From: Streptomyces sp. TRM68367
Lineage (GTDB): Bacteria > Actinomycetota > Actinomycetes > Streptomycetales > Streptomycetaceae
Direction: 5' to 3'
Assembly (NCBI RefSeq): GCF_014495685.1
Contig: NZ_JACTVI010000014.1
Span: 61,628 to 125,627 of the forward strand
Length of the DNA stretch: 64,000 bases
Positions 42,923 to 53,241 of this stretch are shown here, in pieces. Position 1 is the stretch's first letter. Each line of letters starts with the position of its first letter. A model generated the notes under the pieces. It ran no database searches, was not told the origin of the DNA, and worked only from the letters and a program-made list of their open reading frames with translations. Both the position numbers and the translations under genes were made by a program.

Positions 42923-44104
42923 GTGGACCTGTTCGAGTACCAGGCGAGGGACCTCTTCGCCAAGCACGATGTACCGGTGCTGGCCGGTGAAGTCATCGAC
43001 ACGCCTGAGGCGGCCCGCGCAGCCACCGAGCGTCTCGGTGGCAAGTCCGTCGTCAAGGCTCAGGTGAAGGTCGGCGGCCGTGGCAAGGCCGGTGGCGTGA
43101 AGCTCGCCGCCACCCCGGACGAGGCCGTCGCCCGCGCGACGGACATCCTCGGCATGGACATCAAGGGCCACACGGTCCACAAGGTGATGATCGCCGAGAC
43201 GGCTCCGGAGATCCTGGAGGAGTACTACGTCTCCTTCCTCCTCGACCGTGCCAACCGCACCTTCCTCTCCATCGCGTCCGTCGAGGGCGGCGTGGAGATC
43301 GAGGAGGTGGCCGCCACCCGCCCGGAGGCCGTCGCCAAGATCGCGATCGACCCGATCGACGGGGTCGACGAGGCCAAGGCTCAGGAGATCGTGGCCGCGG
43401 CGAAGTTCCCGGCCGAGGTCGCCACCAAGGTGGTGAACGTCCTCGTCACGCTGTGGCAGACCTTCATCGAGGAGGACGCCCTCCTCGTCGAGGTGAACCC
43501 GCTGGCCAAGGTCGCCTCCGGTGACGTCATCGCCCTCGACGGCAAGGTGTCGCTCGACGACAACGCCGAGTTCCGCCACCCCGACTTCGAGGATTTCCAC
43601 GACAGGGCCGCGGCCAACCCGCTGGAGGCCGCCGCCAAGGCCAAGGGCCTGAACTACGTGAAGCTCGAGGGCGAGGTCGGCATCATCGGCAACGGCGCGG
43701 GTCTCGTGATGAGCACCCTGGACGTCGTCGCGTACGCCGGTGAGGCGCACAGCAACGTCAAGCCCGCCAACTTCCTCGACATCGGCGGTGGCGCCTCGGC
43801 CGAGGTCATGGCGAACGGCCTGGAGATCATCCTGGGCGACCCGGACGTCAAGTCCGTCTTCGTCAACGTCTTCGGCGGCATCACCGCCTGCGACGCCGTC
43901 GCCAACGGCATCGTGCAGGCCCTGGAGCTCCTCAAGAGCAAGGGCGAAGAGGTCAACAAGCCGCTGGTCGTGCGTCTCGACGGCAACAACGCCGAGCTGG
44001 GCCGCAATATCCTGACGGACGCGAACCACCCGCTGGTTCAGCAGGTGGACACCATGGACGGCGCGGCCGACAAGGCCGCCGAGCTGGCTGCTGCCGCGAA
44101 GTAA
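42923..44104 (+). CDS. sucC: Succinyl-CoA synthetase, beta subunit
   Basis: A 393-aa ADP/GDP-forming succinate-CoA ligase subunit; with SucD it makes succinate and NTP from succinyl-CoA in the TCA cycle. ATP-grasp N-terminal domain ([53 protein letters not shown]). C-terminal CoA-ligase domain has [25 protein letters not shown] and [18 protein letters not shown] (power-helix and succinate-binding region). GTG 42923 follows GGACGGAAG. Full length. sucD follows after 21 bp. The symbol is secure. Confidence 0.96.
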   Translation: MDLFEYQARDLFAKHDVPVLAGEVIDTPEAARAATERLGGKSVVKAQVKVGGRGKAGGVKLAATPDEAVARATDILGMDIKGHTVHKVMIAETAPEILEEYYVSFLLDRANRTFLSIASVEGGVEIEEVAATRPEAVAKIAIDPIDGVDEAKAQEIVAAAKFPAEVATKVVNVLVTLWQTFIEEDALLVEVNPLAKVASGDVIALDGKVSLDDNAEFRHPDFEDFHDRAAANPLEAAAKAKGLNYVKLEGEVGIIGNGAGLVMSTLDVVAYAGEAHSNVKPANFLDIGGGASAEVMANGLEIILGDPDVKSVFVNVFGGITACDAVANGIVQALELLKSKGEEVNKPLVVRLDGNNAELGRNILTDANHPLVQQVDTMDGAADKAAELAAAAK

Positions 44105-44125
44105 GGGACGAGGTCACACAACACC

Positions 44126-45010
44126 ATGGCTATCTTCCTCACCAAGGAATCCAAGGTCATCGTCCAGGGCATGACCGGCTCCGAGGGCCAGAAGCACACC
44201 CGGCGCATGCTGGCCTCCGGCACGAACATCGTGGGCGGCGTGAACCCCCGCAAGGCGGGTCAGACCGTCGAGTTCGACGGCACCGAGGTACCCGTCTTCG
44301 GCTCCGTCAAGGACGCCATCGAGAAGACCGGTGCCGACGTCACGGTCATCTTCGTGCCGGAGAAGTTCACCAAGAGCGCGGTCGTCGAGGCCATCGACGC
44401 CGAGATTCCGCTCGCGGTCGTGATCACCGAGGGCATCGCGGTGCACGACTCGGCGTCCTTCTGGGCGTACGCGGGCAAGAAGGGCAACAAGACCCGCATC
44501 ATCGGCCCGAACTGCCCCGGTCTGATCACCCCGGGTCAGTCCAACGCCGGCATCATCCCGGCCGACATCACCAAGCCGGGCCGGATCGGGCTGGTCTCGA
44601 AGTCCGGCACGCTGACGTACCAGATGATGTACGAGCTGCGGGACATCGGCTTCTCGACGTGTGTCGGTATCGGCGGTGACCCGATCATCGGTACGACGCA
44701 CATCGACGCGCTGAAGGCGTTCCAGGACGACCCCGAGACCGACCTGATCGTCATGATCGGCGAGATCGGCGGCGACGCGGAGGAGCGGGCCGCGGCGTTC
44801 ATCAAGGAGAACGTGACCAAGCCGGTCGTCGGCTACGTCGCGGGCTTCACCGCGCCGGAGGGCAAGACCATGGGGCACGCCGGTGCCATCGTCTCCGGTT
44901 CGTCTGGTACCGCCCAGGCGAAGAAGGAGGCGCTGGAGGCTGCGGGCGTGAAGGTCGGCAAGACGCCGACGGAGACTGCGAAGCTGGCGCGGGAGATTCT
45001 GGCCGGCTGA
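44126..45010 (+). CDS. sucD: Succinyl-CoA synthetase, alpha subunit
   Basis: A 294-aa CoA-binding subunit. N-terminal Rossmann CoA-binding domain ([29 protein letters not shown]) and catalytic domain with [44 protein letters not shown] and the phosphorylated active-site His in [12 protein letters not shown]. Length is normal. It is 21 bp behind sucC and ends in a strong terminator, so sucCD form a two-gene operon. Confidence 0.96.
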   Translation: MAIFLTKESKVIVQGMTGSEGQKHTRRMLASGTNIVGGVNPRKAGQTVEFDGTEVPVFGSVKDAIEKTGADVTVIFVPEKFTKSAVVEAIDAEIPLAVVITEGIAVHDSASFWAYAGKKGNKTRIIGPNCPGLITPGQSNAGIIPADITKPGRIGLVSKSGTLTYQMMYELRDIGFSTCVGIGGDPIIGTTHIDALKAFQDDPETDLIVMIGEIGGDAEERAAAFIKENVTKPVVGYVAGFTAPEGKTMGHAGAIVSGSSGTAQAKKEALEAAGVKVGKTPTETAKLAREILAG

Positions 45011-45030
45011 GGCCGGTTGCGCTGAAGGTT

Positions 45031-45066
45031 GGCAGGCCCGTTCCCCGGTGCGGGGGCGGGCCTGCC
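45031..45066. terminator. Terminator after sucCD
   Basis: A 10-bp stem GGCAGGCCCG/CGGGCCTGCC with an inner CCCC/GGGG pairing, 20 bp after sucD and before the convergent XRE/sigma-like gene. Confidence 0.75.
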
Positions 45067-45101
45067 GGCGTTTCGCTCGCCGGCGGCCTGGCTGTCCGCG
45101 G

Positions 45102-46310
45102 CTATCCGGGCTCTGGCGTCAGCCTGTCCGGGCCGTGTTGCACGTGTTCGCGCAGCTTCGTGCGCAGTTCCAGGTCGGTCTGCGACAGCGGGCCCGGTGC
45201 CACCCTGGGCGGCACCCCGCTCACCGTCGCTCCCGGTGGGACCGGTGGTTCGTAGTGCGTGGGGGCCGTGTGCAGGGTGAGTGCTGTCGTGGCGATCAGG
45301 GCGATGGTGAAGGCGATGGCGGCGCGGGTCCAGTACTGGGCTCGGCGTTCGCTGCCCAGGCGTACCGTCGGTGGTTTGGCGGCGCGCAGGCGCTCGGTGG
45401 AGGCCAGTTCGTTGAGGCGGCGGTGCAGGGACTCCGGGTCCGACAGTTCCGGCAGACGCGCGGCGATCTCCTCGCGCGCGTGCAGGAGGCGGTGCGCGGT
45501 CGCCGCCGTGCTCGCCTCCGACTCCGCCGCCGTCTCCGGCAGGTCGAGGCCGACTCCGTCGTACAGCAGGAGCGTGCGGCGGTGTGACGGCGGGAGCTGT
45601 AGGAGTACGCCGAGCAGGGCCCGGTCGGCGGCGTCGGGGGGCGGTGGTTCGGGGTGCCGGTGGCGGGGGCGGAGGCGGTGCCAGGGGGAGAGGGCGTACT
45701 CGTACGCCGCCGCCCGTACCCAGCCCGCCGGGTCCCGGTCGCGGGCCACCTCCGGCCAGCGGTGCCAGGCGAGTTGGAAGGCCCGCTCGACCGACTCCCG
45801 CGCCAGCTCGCGCCGGCCGGTCAGCAGGTACGCCTGGCGGACGAGGGCCGGGGCGCAGAACGCGTACAGGGCGTCGAAGGCCTGAGCGGGGGTCAGCGGG
45901 GTCTGGGGAGTCAGGGGGGTCTGGGGGGTCTGGGGGGTCTGCCGGTCGGGTGACGGATCGGGTGAGGGGGCCGAGGGCTGCGGGGCCGAGAGCGTCGGGC
46001 GGCGGCTGCGGGGCCGGCGCTTCTCAAGGGGCACCGTGGGTTTCGCTTCGGGTGACGGCTTCTGAGGCGGCTCCTGGGACCGCCTCTGAGCGGCCGTCAC
46101 TTTTCCCTTTTCGGAGAGGGTGGTCAGCACCTTCGCGTACGCCTCCCGTGTGCGGCCGCGCGGAGTGGTGCGGCCGGTCTCCCACGCGCGTACGGTCTCA
46201 CGGCTGACGCCGACCCGCGCCGCGAGCTGAGCCTGTGTCAGCGCACCGGCCTCGCGCAGACGTCGGCGCTCCTTGGGCGGGGGGAGCGGGCTTGCAGGGC
46301 TCTGCGTCAC
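45102..46310 (-). CDS. XRE helix-turn-helix / ECF-sigma-like / membrane fusion regulator
   Basis: A 402-aa protein. Residues about 12-70 form an XRE-type HTH (AGALTQAQLAARVGVSRETVRAWETGRTTPRG). A Pro/Gln/Thr/Ser linker (TPQTPQTPLTPQTPLTP) follows. Residues about 145-290 resemble sigma-70 regions 2 and 4 of ECF factors: FDALYAFCAPALVRQAYLLTGRRELARESVERAFQLAW and LLQLPPSHRRTLLLYDGVGLDLPETAAESEASTAATAHRLLHARE. One TM helix (about 330-350, AAIAFTIALIATTALTLHT) precedes an extracellular tail. Such a chain could link a membrane signal to promoter choice. The sigma-like part lacks a clear region 2.3/2.4 motif and may be a degenerate copy used for protein contacts. GTG 46310 follows GGAGGGG. Confidence 0.75.
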   Translation of the reverse strand: MTQSPASPLPPPKERRRLREAGALTQAQLAARVGVSRETVRAWETGRTTPRGRTREAYAKVLTTLSEKGKVTAAQRRSQEPPQKPSPEAKPTVPLEKRRPRSRRPTLSAPQPSAPSPDPSPDRQTPQTPQTPLTPQTPLTPAQAFDALYAFCAPALVRQAYLLTGRRELARESVERAFQLAWHRWPEVARDRDPAGWVRAAAYEYALSPWHRLRPRHRHPEPPPPDAADRALLGVLLQLPPSHRRTLLLYDGVGLDLPETAAESEASTAATAHRLLHAREEIAARLPELSDPESLHRRLNELASTERLRAAKPPTVRLGSERRAQYWTRAAIAFTIALIATTALTLHTAPTHYEPPVPPGATVSGVPPRVAPGPLSQTDLELRTKLREHVQHGPDRLTPEPG

Positions 46311-46406
46311 AGGGCGCCCCTCCGTGCGAAAAAGAACATAAACGTATATTGAGCGACACGGCGTGCGTTCGCCTGTTACGAGGGGAAAGCGCGTGTCGTT
46401 GGGAGC
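46311..46406. promoter_or_regulatory. A+T-rich divergent promoter region
   Basis: Contains AAAAAGAACATAAACGTATATTGAG at 46331-46355 in pieces, the most A+T-rich stretch nearby, between the XRE-fusion gene (-) and the DUF6350 gene (+). TATGTT (minus) and TATATT (plus) are candidate -10 elements. Confidence 0.4.
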
Positions 46407-48098
46407 ATGGCGGGCGTGATCGAGATGACCGCTCGCCGACCGTCGCTGTCGCCCCTGCTCACCCGCATGCGCGGCCGTTCGCCCGGGCTGGCCGACGGCC
46501 TCCTGGGCGGCGTGTTCGCGGCGGGCCTCGGGCTGGGGGCGCTCGCCGTGCTCGTGATGGTGCTGTGGATCAGCTCGCCGTACCCCGACAGCGGGCCCGG
46601 AGGTGCGCTGCACATCGCCGCGGCCCTGTGGGTGCTGGCGCACGGTGCCGAACTGGTCCGCACCGACACGCTCTCCGGTGTCTCCGCGCCGGTGGGCGTC
46701 ACGCCGCTGCTGCTGCTCGCGCTGCCGGTGTGGCTGGTGCACCGGGCGGCGCGGGATGCGACGGAGGGACGAGAGGAGGGGGCGCCGCTGCTGCCCGCGC
46801 GGACGGCGTGGGCGGGGGTCGTGCTCGGGTATCTCGCGGTCGGTGCGCCTGCCGTGCTGTATGCCGCGGGGGGTGAGCTGCGGCCCTCGTGGGTGGGAGC
46901 CGGGGTGTGTGTGCCGTTGGTCGCCGTGGTGGCGGCGGGGTCGGGGGTGTGGTCGGCGTACGGGTGTCCGGGGCGGCCGGTGGAGCGGGTGCTGCGTCGG
47001 GTGCTGCCGGTGGGCGTACGGCGGCTGCTTCTGTGTCCCGGTGGGCGGCTCGGTGTTGCGGCGCGGGCCGCGGCGGCCGGGGCGACGGTGCTGGTCGGGG
47101 GTGGGGCGTTGCTGGTGGCGGTGTCGCTGGTGTGGCACGGCGAGGTGGCGCGGGGGTCGTTTCTGCAGCTGACGGAGGCGTGGTCGGGGCGGTTTGCCGT
47201 GCTGCTGCTGTGTGCGGTGCTCGTGCCGAACGCGGCGGTGTGGGCGGTGGCGTATGCGGTGGGGCCGGGGTTTGCGCTCGGGGCGGGGCATGTGGTGGGG
47301 CCCTTGGCGGCGGATCCCGCTCCGCTGTTGCCGCCGTTTCCGCTGCTGGCGGCGGTGCCGGAGGCGGGGGTCGGGGGGCCGGTGAACTGGGTGGTCGGGG
47401 TGGTGCCGGTGATGGGTGGCGTGGTGGTGGGGTGGTTTGTGGGGCGGGCGGCCGAGGTGGTGGGCGGTGAGGGCGTGGGGGCGCGGTCGTGGCGGCGGAC
47501 TGCTGGGGCTGCGGGGGCGGCGGCGGGGGTGTGCGCGGGTTTGCTTGCGGGGTTCGCGGGGTTGGCCGGCGGGCCGCTCGGGGGTGGGGCGCTGGCGCGG
47601 TTCGGGCCGGTGTGGTGGCAGGTGGGGGGAGCGGTGGCCGTGTGGGTCGGGGTGGTGGCGGTTCCTGTGGCGGTGGGGGTGCGGGGGTGGCGGTGCCGGG
47701 GGAAGTCGGCGGACGGGGGAGAGGCCGCGGGGAGTGGTGGCTCGGAGGAGCGGCGGCGGTTTCGCGGGGTGCGGTGGCGGGCGCGTGGGAAGGGGGCCGA
47801 GGGGAGGGAAGGGGCGGAGCGGCCTGTGGTGCCGGAGCCTGCGGAGGCGGCGAGTGCAGGGGGGTACGCACCGGTACTGCGGGCCTACGACGACGACACC
47901 CCGTACGGCGTTGTCGACCGCGACGATGCCACGTTGTCGCCGTATGACTTGCTGCCCTCCTCCGACGGTCCGACGGAGCCGGCGTCCGGGGCGCGTTGGG
48001 ATGACGATGCGACCCGCCGGGCGCGGTGGGACGCGCTGACGCAGGCGTCCACGGCGGCGGAGTCGGCGGAGCCAGCGGACACACCGAACACGCTCTGA
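46407..48098 (+). CDS. DUF6350-family polytopic membrane protein
   Basis: A 563-aa protein with about nine membrane helices between residues 25 and 435, rich in Gly, Val and Leu, and a long basic-then-acidic cytoplasmic tail (about 440-563) with [25 protein letters not shown]. The start [47 protein letters not shown] and the position directly upstream of the purNH region are typical of DUF6350 in streptomycetes. Function unknown; homologues in actinobacteria have been connected to envelope or division genes by context only. Extreme GC3 in the middle third. It ends convergently with the next gene. Confidence 0.75.
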   Translation: MAGVIEMTARRPSLSPLLTRMRGRSPGLADGLLGGVFAAGLGLGALAVLVMVLWISSPYPDSGPGGALHIAAALWVLAHGAELVRTDTLSGVSAPVGVTPLLLLALPVWLVHRAARDATEGREEGAPLLPARTAWAGVVLGYLAVGAPAVLYAAGGELRPSWVGAGVCVPLVAVVAAGSGVWSAYGCPGRPVERVLRRVLPVGVRRLLLCPGGRLGVAARAAAAGATVLVGGGALLVAVSLVWHGEVARGSFLQLTEAWSGRFAVLLLCAVLVPNAAVWAVAYAVGPGFALGAGHVVGPLAADPAPLLPPFPLLAAVPEAGVGGPVNWVVGVVPVMGGVVVGWFVGRAAEVVGGEGVGARSWRRTAGAAGAAAGVCAGLLAGFAGLAGGPLGGGALARFGPVWWQVGGAVAVWVGVVAVPVAVGVRGWRCRGKSADGGEAAGSGGSEERRRFRGVRWRARGKGAEGREGAERPVVPEPAEAASAGGYAPVLRAYDDDTPYGVVDRDDATLSPYDLLPSSDGPTEPASGARWDDDATRRARWDALTQASTAAESAEPADTPNTL

Positions 48099-48167
48099 TC
48101 AGACGCCGGCCGCTGCGGTTGCCGTCGGGGTGCTCTCGCCCCCGCCGCCCCTACCCGTGCCGTCCCC

Positions 48168-48232
48168 GGGGGCTGCCGCCCCCGGATCCCCGCGTCGGCC
48201 TGAACGGCCTCGTCCGCAAACGCCGGACGGGC
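48168..48232. repeat. Streptomycete intergenic repeat/terminator, copy 2 (inverted)
   Basis: GGGGGC-tgcc-GCCCCC at 48168-48183 followed by CGTCCGCAAACGCCGGACGG within 48210-48229: the reverse complement arrangement of the element at 26152-26220, again between convergent genes. Confidence 0.6.
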
Positions 48233-48270
48233 TGAGATTGCCGGCCTGCGTGGAGAAGTGGCCGCCGGCC

Positions 48271-49068
48271 TCAGCTGTCCGTGCCCAGCAACCCCCGCAG
48301 TTCCTTCGGCAGAAGGTCGGTGCAGGACTGCTTGGCCTCGTTGGTGAGGGCGTCGTTGGTGCAGGTGTAGTAGTCGCTGTAGACCAGCTGGGCGGTGAAG
48401 GTCGCGGCGACCAGGGCGATGGCCAGGGAGGCGGTGACCAGGCCGCTCACCGCGGCTGTGGTCTGGGGGCGGCCGGGGGTGTCCTGCGCGGGGGCGTCGG
48501 GGTCGGCGGCGGCGCGGGGCTTGGCGCGGAGGGCGCTGATGCCCCAGTAGAGCGAGAGGGCGCCGAGCAGGAGCGCGACGTACGGCCAGCTGAAGAGGGC
48601 GAAGAAGAAGGCCCACATGCCGGAGAGCAGGGCGTAACGGGCGCGGCGCTGGGCGGGGTCCGTCGGGTCCCAGCGCAGTCCGCCGCTAGGCTGCGTGCCG
48701 CCCGGGCCCTCGGGCGTACCGCCGGGGCGCTCGCCGAAGCCGCCGGAGGAGCGGCCGGGCTGGCGGTCGCTCCAGCCCCGGCCCCACGGGGAGCGACCCT
48801 CGTCCGACTGCGACTCGTCGTCGTCGCCTGCCGGGCGCCGCGGCTGCCAGGGCCGGTCCGGCGAGCCCTCCGGCGGCGGCGCGAACGGGTTGTCCTCCTG
48901 GGCCGCCCCGCTCCGCTCGTCGGTCTTCTTGCCCGAGGACGCGTCCTTCTTGCCCGAGGACGCGTCGGGCGGCGAGGCGGGGCGCTCCCGCAGCAACACG
49001 CCGCTGCGCTCCCCTCCCTGCATCGGCTGCGGGGGGAGCGTGAGGAGTCGCAGGCTGCGGTCCGGCAT
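48271..49068 (-). CDS. Membrane protein with disordered N-terminus
   Basis: A 265-aa protein. The N-terminal 140 residues are hydrophilic and low complexity (Pro, Gly, Ser, Asp, Arg), including an exact tandem [14 protein letters not shown] coded by a 21-bp duplication. Then come two close membrane helices (about 150-180, [30 protein letters not shown]), a polar loop, and a third helix (about 205-228) followed by an extracytoplasmic tail with two Cys ([17 protein letters not shown]) that may pair. ATG 49068; a TTG directly upstream is equivalent. It lies between the DUF6350 gene and purN; no domain recognised. Confidence 0.7.
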   Translation of the reverse strand: MPDRSLRLLTLPPQPMQGGERSGVLLRERPASPPDASSGKKDASSGKKTDERSGAAQEDNPFAPPPEGSPDRPWQPRRPAGDDDESQSDEGRSPWGRGWSDRQPGRSSGGFGERPGGTPEGPGGTQPSGGLRWDPTDPAQRRARYALLSGMWAFFFALFSWPYVALLLGALSLYWGISALRAKPRAAADPDAPAQDTPGRPQTTAAVSGLVTASLAIALVAATFTAQLVYSDYYTCTNDALTNEAKQSCTDLLPKELRGLLGTDS

Positions 49069-49281
49069 CAAGTGAGCGTCTTCCCCTTGGTGAGTCCTGG
49101 CGTGTCGTGGTCGGTGCGACCTGAGTACGACTGAGCTGGCGCGTTCCGAAACGGTGCGTGCCCGGGTCCGTCATCATGTGAACGCATCGTGCCCAGAACG
49201 CGTTCCCGAACCAGCTCCTCCAAGACGCTACCTTCCGGCCACGCCCCCGTCCCGTGGGGGCCGCCCGGTGTGCCGGTATCG

Positions 49282-49309
49282 TTGCTGACGGTCGGCCGCT
49301 TCGTAGGCT
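49282..49309 (+). promoter_or_regulatory. purN: Candidate promoter of purN-purH
   Basis: TTGCTG, 16-nt spacer, TAGGCT, about 100 nt before the purN GTG. The leader contains a small hairpin CCCC-gtattc-GGGG. Confidence 0.4.
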
Positions 49310-49410
49310 TCCCCGTATTCGGGGGCGTGAAGCATTCGTATGAAGGTACAGAGCGAGCCCGCGCCGCCGGCCGGCCGTGAACAGACGCTTTCCCCAGAAA
49401 GGGCCCCACT

Positions 49411-50049
49411 GTGGCCGCCAAGCCCGTGGCCGAGCGCCCCAAGCGCCTCGTCGTGCTGGTCTCCGGATCCGGCACCAATCTCCAGGCGCTGCTCGACGAG
49501 ATCGCCGGGACCGGCCCGGAGGCCTACGGCGCCGAGGTCGTGGCCGTCGGCGCCGACCGCACCGGCATCGAGGGGCTAGCGCGGGCCGAGCGCGCCGGGC
49601 TGCTGACCTTCGTGTGCCGGGTCAAGGACCACGGGACGCGTGCGGAGTGGGATGCCGCCCTCGCCGAGGCCGTCGCCGCCTTCGAGCCCGACCTCGTCGT
49701 CTCCGCCGGGTTCATGAAGATCGTCGGCAAGGAGTTCCTCGCGCGCTTCGGCGGGCGGTTCGTCAACACGCACCCCGCCCTCCTGCCCAGTTTTCCGGGA
49801 GCCCACGGTGTACGGGACGCGCTCGCGTACGGCGCCAAGGTCACCGGCTGCACCGTCCACTTCGTCGACGACGGCGTCGACACCGGCCCGATCATCGCGC
49901 AGGGCGTGGTGGAGGTCCGGGACGAGGACGACGAGAGCGCTCTGCACGAGCGCATCAAGGAAGTCGAGCGAAGGCTGCTCGTCGAGGTCGTGGGGCGGCT
50001 CGCCCGCAACGGCTATCGCATTGAGGGACGAAAGGTAGTTATCCAGTGA
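49411..50049 (+). CDS. purN: Phosphoribosylglycinamide formyltransferase
   Basis: A 212-aa enzyme transferring the formyl group of 10-formyl-THF to GAR (third step of purine synthesis). N-terminal phosphate loop [17 protein letters not shown]; folate-binding and catalytic part with [14 protein letters not shown], the Asn-His-Asp triad in [48 protein letters not shown] 49411 begins [19 protein letters not shown]. It overlaps purH by GTGA, so the two are translationally coupled. Confidence 0.95.
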   Translation: MAAKPVAERPKRLVVLVSGSGTNLQALLDEIAGTGPEAYGAEVVAVGADRTGIEGLARAERAGLLTFVCRVKDHGTRAEWDAALAEAVAAFEPDLVVSAGFMKIVGKEFLARFGGRFVNTHPALLPSFPGAHGVRDALAYGAKVTGCTVHFVDDGVDTGPIIAQGVVEVRDEDDESALHERIKEVERRLLVEVVGRLARNGYRIEGRKVVIQ

Positions 50050-51608
50050 CCGCCGAGAGCAACAAGCGGCCGATTCGCCGGGCGCTCGTCAGCGTCTACG
50101 ACAAGACCGGGCTGGAAGAGCTGGCGCGCGGGCTGCACGAGGCCGGTGTCGAACTCGTCTCCACCGGTTCCACCGCCGCCCGCATCGCCGCCGCCGGCGT
50201 CCCCGTCACCAAGGTCGAGGACCTCACCGGCTTCCCCGAGTGCCTGGACGGCCGCGTCAAGACCCTGCACCCGAAGATCCACGCGGGCATCCTCGCCGAC
50301 CTGCGCCTGGAGGACCACCGCCGGCAGCTGCAGGAGCTGGGGACCGAGCCGTTCGACCTGCTCGTGTCCAACCTCTACCCCTTCCGCGAGACCGTCGCCT
50401 CCGGCGCGAGCCCCGACGAGTGCGTCGAGCAGATCGACATCGGCGGCCCGTCCATGGTGCGCGCCGCCGCCAAGAACCACCCGTCGGTCGCCGTGGTCAC
50501 CAGCCCGGCCCGGTACGGCGACGTCCTCCAGGCGGTCAGGGAGGGCGGCTTCGACCTCGCCGCACGCAAGCGCCTGGCCGCCGAGGCCTTCCGGCACACG
50601 GCGGAGTACGACGTCGCCGTCGCCTCCTGGTTCGCCTCCGCCTACGCCCCGGCCGACGAGTCGCAGTTCCCCGACTTCCTCGGCGCCACCCTGGAGCGCG
50701 CGCACACCCTGCGCTACGGCGAGAACCCGCACCAGCCCGCCGCCCTGTACACCTCCGGCGAGGGCGGCCTCGCGGCGGCCGAGCAGTTGCACGGCAAGGA
50801 GATGTCGTACAACAACTACACGGACACGGACGCCGCCCGCCGTGCCGCGTACGACCACGCCGAGCCCTGCGTCGCCATCATCAAGCACGCCAACCCGTGC
50901 GGTATCGCGATCGGCGCGGACCTTGCCGAGGCGCACCGCAAGGCGCACGCCTGCGACCCGGCCTCCGCGTACGGCGGCGTGATCGCCGTCAACCGGCCGG
51001 TCAGCAAGGCGATGGCCGAGCAGGTCGCCGAGATCTTCACCGAGGTCATCGTCGCGCCCGACTACGAGGACGGTGCGCTGGAGGCCCTCACCAAGAAGAA
51101 GAACATCCGCGTGCTGCGCTGCTCCGACGGCCCCGCCCACCCGGTCGAGGTCAAGCCGATCGACGGCGGCGCCCTGCTCCAGGTCGCCGACCGGCTCCAG
51201 GCCGAGGGCGACGACCCGGCCAACTGGACGCTGGCCAGCGGCGAGCCGCTGAGCGAGGCCGAGCTGAAGGAGCTGGCGTTCGCCTGGAAGGCGTGCCGCG
51301 CGGTGAAGTCCAACGCGATCCTGCTCGCCAAGGACGGCGCCTCCGTCGGCGTGGGCATGGGCCAGGTCAACCGCGTCGACTCCTGCAGGCTCGCCGTCGA
51401 GCGAGCGGGTGAGGAGCGCTCCCGGGGCTCCTACGCGGCCTCGGACGCGTTCTTCCCGTTCCCGGACGGCCCGGAGATCCTGATCAACGCCGGTGTGAAG
51501 GCCATCGTCCAGCCGGGCGGCTCCATCCGTGACGAGCTCGCAGTGGAGGCCGCGAAGAAGGCGGGCGTCACGATGTACTTCACCGGGACGCGGCACTTCT
51601 TCCACTGA
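50046..51608 (+). CDS. purH: Bifunctional AICAR transformylase / IMP cyclohydrolase
   Basis: A 520-aa enzyme for the last two steps of IMP synthesis. N-terminal IMP cyclohydrolase (MGS-like) domain, about residues 10-155 ([75 protein letters not shown]). C-terminal AICARFT domain has [42 protein letters not shown] and the C-terminal [17 protein letters not shown] and [10 protein letters not shown]. Full length. GTG 50046 overlaps the purN stop. Followed by a 15-bp-stem terminator. Confidence 0.97.
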   Translation: MTAESNKRPIRRALVSVYDKTGLEELARGLHEAGVELVSTGSTAARIAAAGVPVTKVEDLTGFPECLDGRVKTLHPKIHAGILADLRLEDHRRQLQELGTEPFDLLVSNLYPFRETVASGASPDECVEQIDIGGPSMVRAAAKNHPSVAVVTSPARYGDVLQAVREGGFDLAARKRLAAEAFRHTAEYDVAVASWFASAYAPADESQFPDFLGATLERAHTLRYGENPHQPAALYTSGEGGLAAAEQLHGKEMSYNNYTDTDAARRAAYDHAEPCVAIIKHANPCGIAIGADLAEAHRKAHACDPASAYGGVIAVNRPVSKAMAEQVAEIFTEVIVAPDYEDGALEALTKKKNIRVLRCSDGPAHPVEVKPIDGGALLQVADRLQAEGDDPANWTLASGEPLSEAELKELAFAWKACRAVKSNAILLAKDGASVGVGMGQVNRVDSCRLAVERAGEERSRGSYAASDAFFPFPDGPEILINAGVKAIVQPGGSIRDELAVEAAKKAGVTMYFTGTRHFFH

Positions 51609-51623
51609 GCCGTGCTTCTCGCC

Positions 51624-51661
51624 GTGGGCGGCGCTACGTGGTACCGCGTAGCGCCGCCCAC
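51624..51661. terminator. purH: Terminator after purNH
   Basis: A 15-bp perfect stem (GTGGGCGGCGCTACG/CGTAGCGCCGCCCAC) with an 8-nt loop, 15 bp after the purH stop. Confidence 0.85.
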
Positions 51662-51689
51662 GTGTTGGGCCCCACGTCGCCGTCGAACC

Positions 51690-51946
51690 TTCACCGCGGC
51701 CAGCCCCACGCCGTCCCCGGTTACGGCAGGCGTCCTGCTGCCGGCACCGTCGGCAGGCTGCGCCCCGCCGTCGGTGGCCAGCGCCAGACAGACCCGCCCC
51801 ATGCCGCCGCTGCCGAGCCGCCCGAGCGGCACGTACGGCCCGATCCGGGGCGGATCCCCGGGCTCCAGCGGCGTCGCCCCCGCCTGCTGCAACGCCGCGT
51901 GCCCGGCCGCCGGTGTGTCCGGCGTACCGGGTCGCTGGTCTGTCAT
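51690..51946 (-). pseudogene. Truncated Ser/Thr protein kinase remnant
   Basis: From ATG 51946 the minus strand codes for a Pro/Ala tail and then the start of a kinase N-lobe: PRIGPYVPLGRLGSGGMGRVCLA (glycine-rich loop) and, after an odd insert, LAAVKVRRRRG (the VAIK-type lysine). Beyond that the frame runs into the purH terminator and then antisense to purH; the C-helix, HRD and DFG segments are absent. The gene has therefore lost nearly its whole kinase domain, probably by a deletion whose edge lies next to the purH terminator. Confidence 0.65.
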
Positions 51947-52406
51947 GAGTCCCCCGACTTCACTTGCTCCACAACGCGCTGGTGTGTCCCGCCAGTTGAC
52001 GAGAGGCTACCGTCCCAGGAGGGGCGGGCGGGCGAGCGGTACCTGGAAGGTTCCAGGGTCGCGGAGCGGTGCGAGGAAGGGCCGCGGCGGGCGGACTCGC
52101 CCTGACCATCGCCCGGCAGCTGGAACTGCGCCCGGCACGGAAGGCGGTGCGGGGGTGGACCGCGCCGCCCTCCGTGTCCCAGCCACGATGTGCCGTGCCC
52201 CGGCCCCTGCGCCACCGCGGCCGGCGAGATGGGGTGATCATGGGACGAGGTCGACTCTGACCTGCGGTGATGTCGTCCCGCGCGGGGTGGGGGCGGGACA
52301 TCGGACCCAGTGTGTGGGATGTGGGGAGAGCGGGCGGACGGCGTGGTCACGTCACCTTGGTCTGGCATTCTTTCCGAGGCTTTTCGGACATACGTGGGGG
52401 TGGACC
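51947..52406. other. Intergenic region with a TGGAA/TTCCA palindrome
   Basis: No gene supported. It holds CCTGGAAGGTTCCAGG, a perfect palindrome at 52042-52057, similar to the operator-like site at 55619-55642. A+T-rich segments at 52360-52395 are candidates for the promoter of the following XRE gene. Confidence 0.45.
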
Positions 52407-53241
52407 ATGTCCCGCTGGAAGGAACTGCCCGAGTCGCTCGACCCACGGCTCGGACAGCTCGTCGTGCAGTTGCGCGAGCACAAGGACCATTGCGGGCTGA
52501 GTATCACGGCGCTCGCATCGCGGACGGGGGTTCGGCAAGTCCTCCTGGGACCGCTACCTCAACGGCCGCGCGCTGCCGCCGGAGGAGGCCGTCGAGGCGC
52601 TCGCGCGGGCCTGCGACACGGAGGCCGCGCCGCTGCTCGCGCTGCGGGAACTGGCGGCGGAGGCACCCAAGGAGACGGCCACGGCAGCGACTACGGAACC
52701 GGACCCGGACACGGATCCGGGCGTGGAACCGGGCCTGAACCCGGAGGTGGCCGCCGAGGAGACCGTGCGCAGGGCCGTCCCCTCCCGCCCGCCCATCCCC
52801 TGGCTCGCCATCCTGCTCTCCTCCGTCACCACGTCCCTGGTGATGCTGGCCGGACTCATGGTCCTCGCCCCCTGGGAGAACGCGACCACGACCGCCGCCG
52901 TCGACCGGAAGCCGCACGCCGGTGCCGTCCACCCCAGCCTGGGGACGTTCGCCTACAGGGCGGGCACGACGTACGAGTGCGAGGTCGCGCGGGACGACGA
53001 GGACGGCCTGCTCTACGCGGGCTACAGCCGTACGCGCTCGGAGATGGTCCAGCGGGACGCCTCCCGCTGGACGGTGGTGGAGATCCAGTGCCTGCTGGAG
53101 CACCACGGCATCGCGCCGGGCGTCGTCGACGGCGCCTTCGGCAGCAACACGGAACGGGCGGTACGGCGGCTCCAGAACCGGGCGCGCATAGCGGTGGACG
53201 GGATCGTCGGCCCCGACACCTGGAAGGCGCTGCGCGCATGA
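52407..53241 (+). pseudogene. XRE regulator with TM and peptidoglycan-binding domain, frameshifted
   Basis: ATG 52407 starts an XRE-type HTH (MSRWKELPESLDPRLGQLVVQLREHKDHCGLSITALASRTG). At the G5 run 52526-52530 the frame is lost; with one G fewer it continues FGKSSWDRYLNGRALPPEEAVEALARACD, as in the next gene's SKSSWERYLNGRTLPP. It proceeds through an acidic linker, one membrane helix (PWLAILLSSVTTSLVMLAGLMVL) and a C-terminal PG_binding_1 domain (VVEIQCLLEHHGIAPGVVDGAFGSNTERAVRRLQNRARIAVDGIVGPDTWKAL). Restored length about 277 aa. The design is a one-component membrane regulator sensing wall material. The stop overlaps the next start by ATGA. Homopolymer location makes a sequencing error or slippage plausible. 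Confidence 0.75.
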
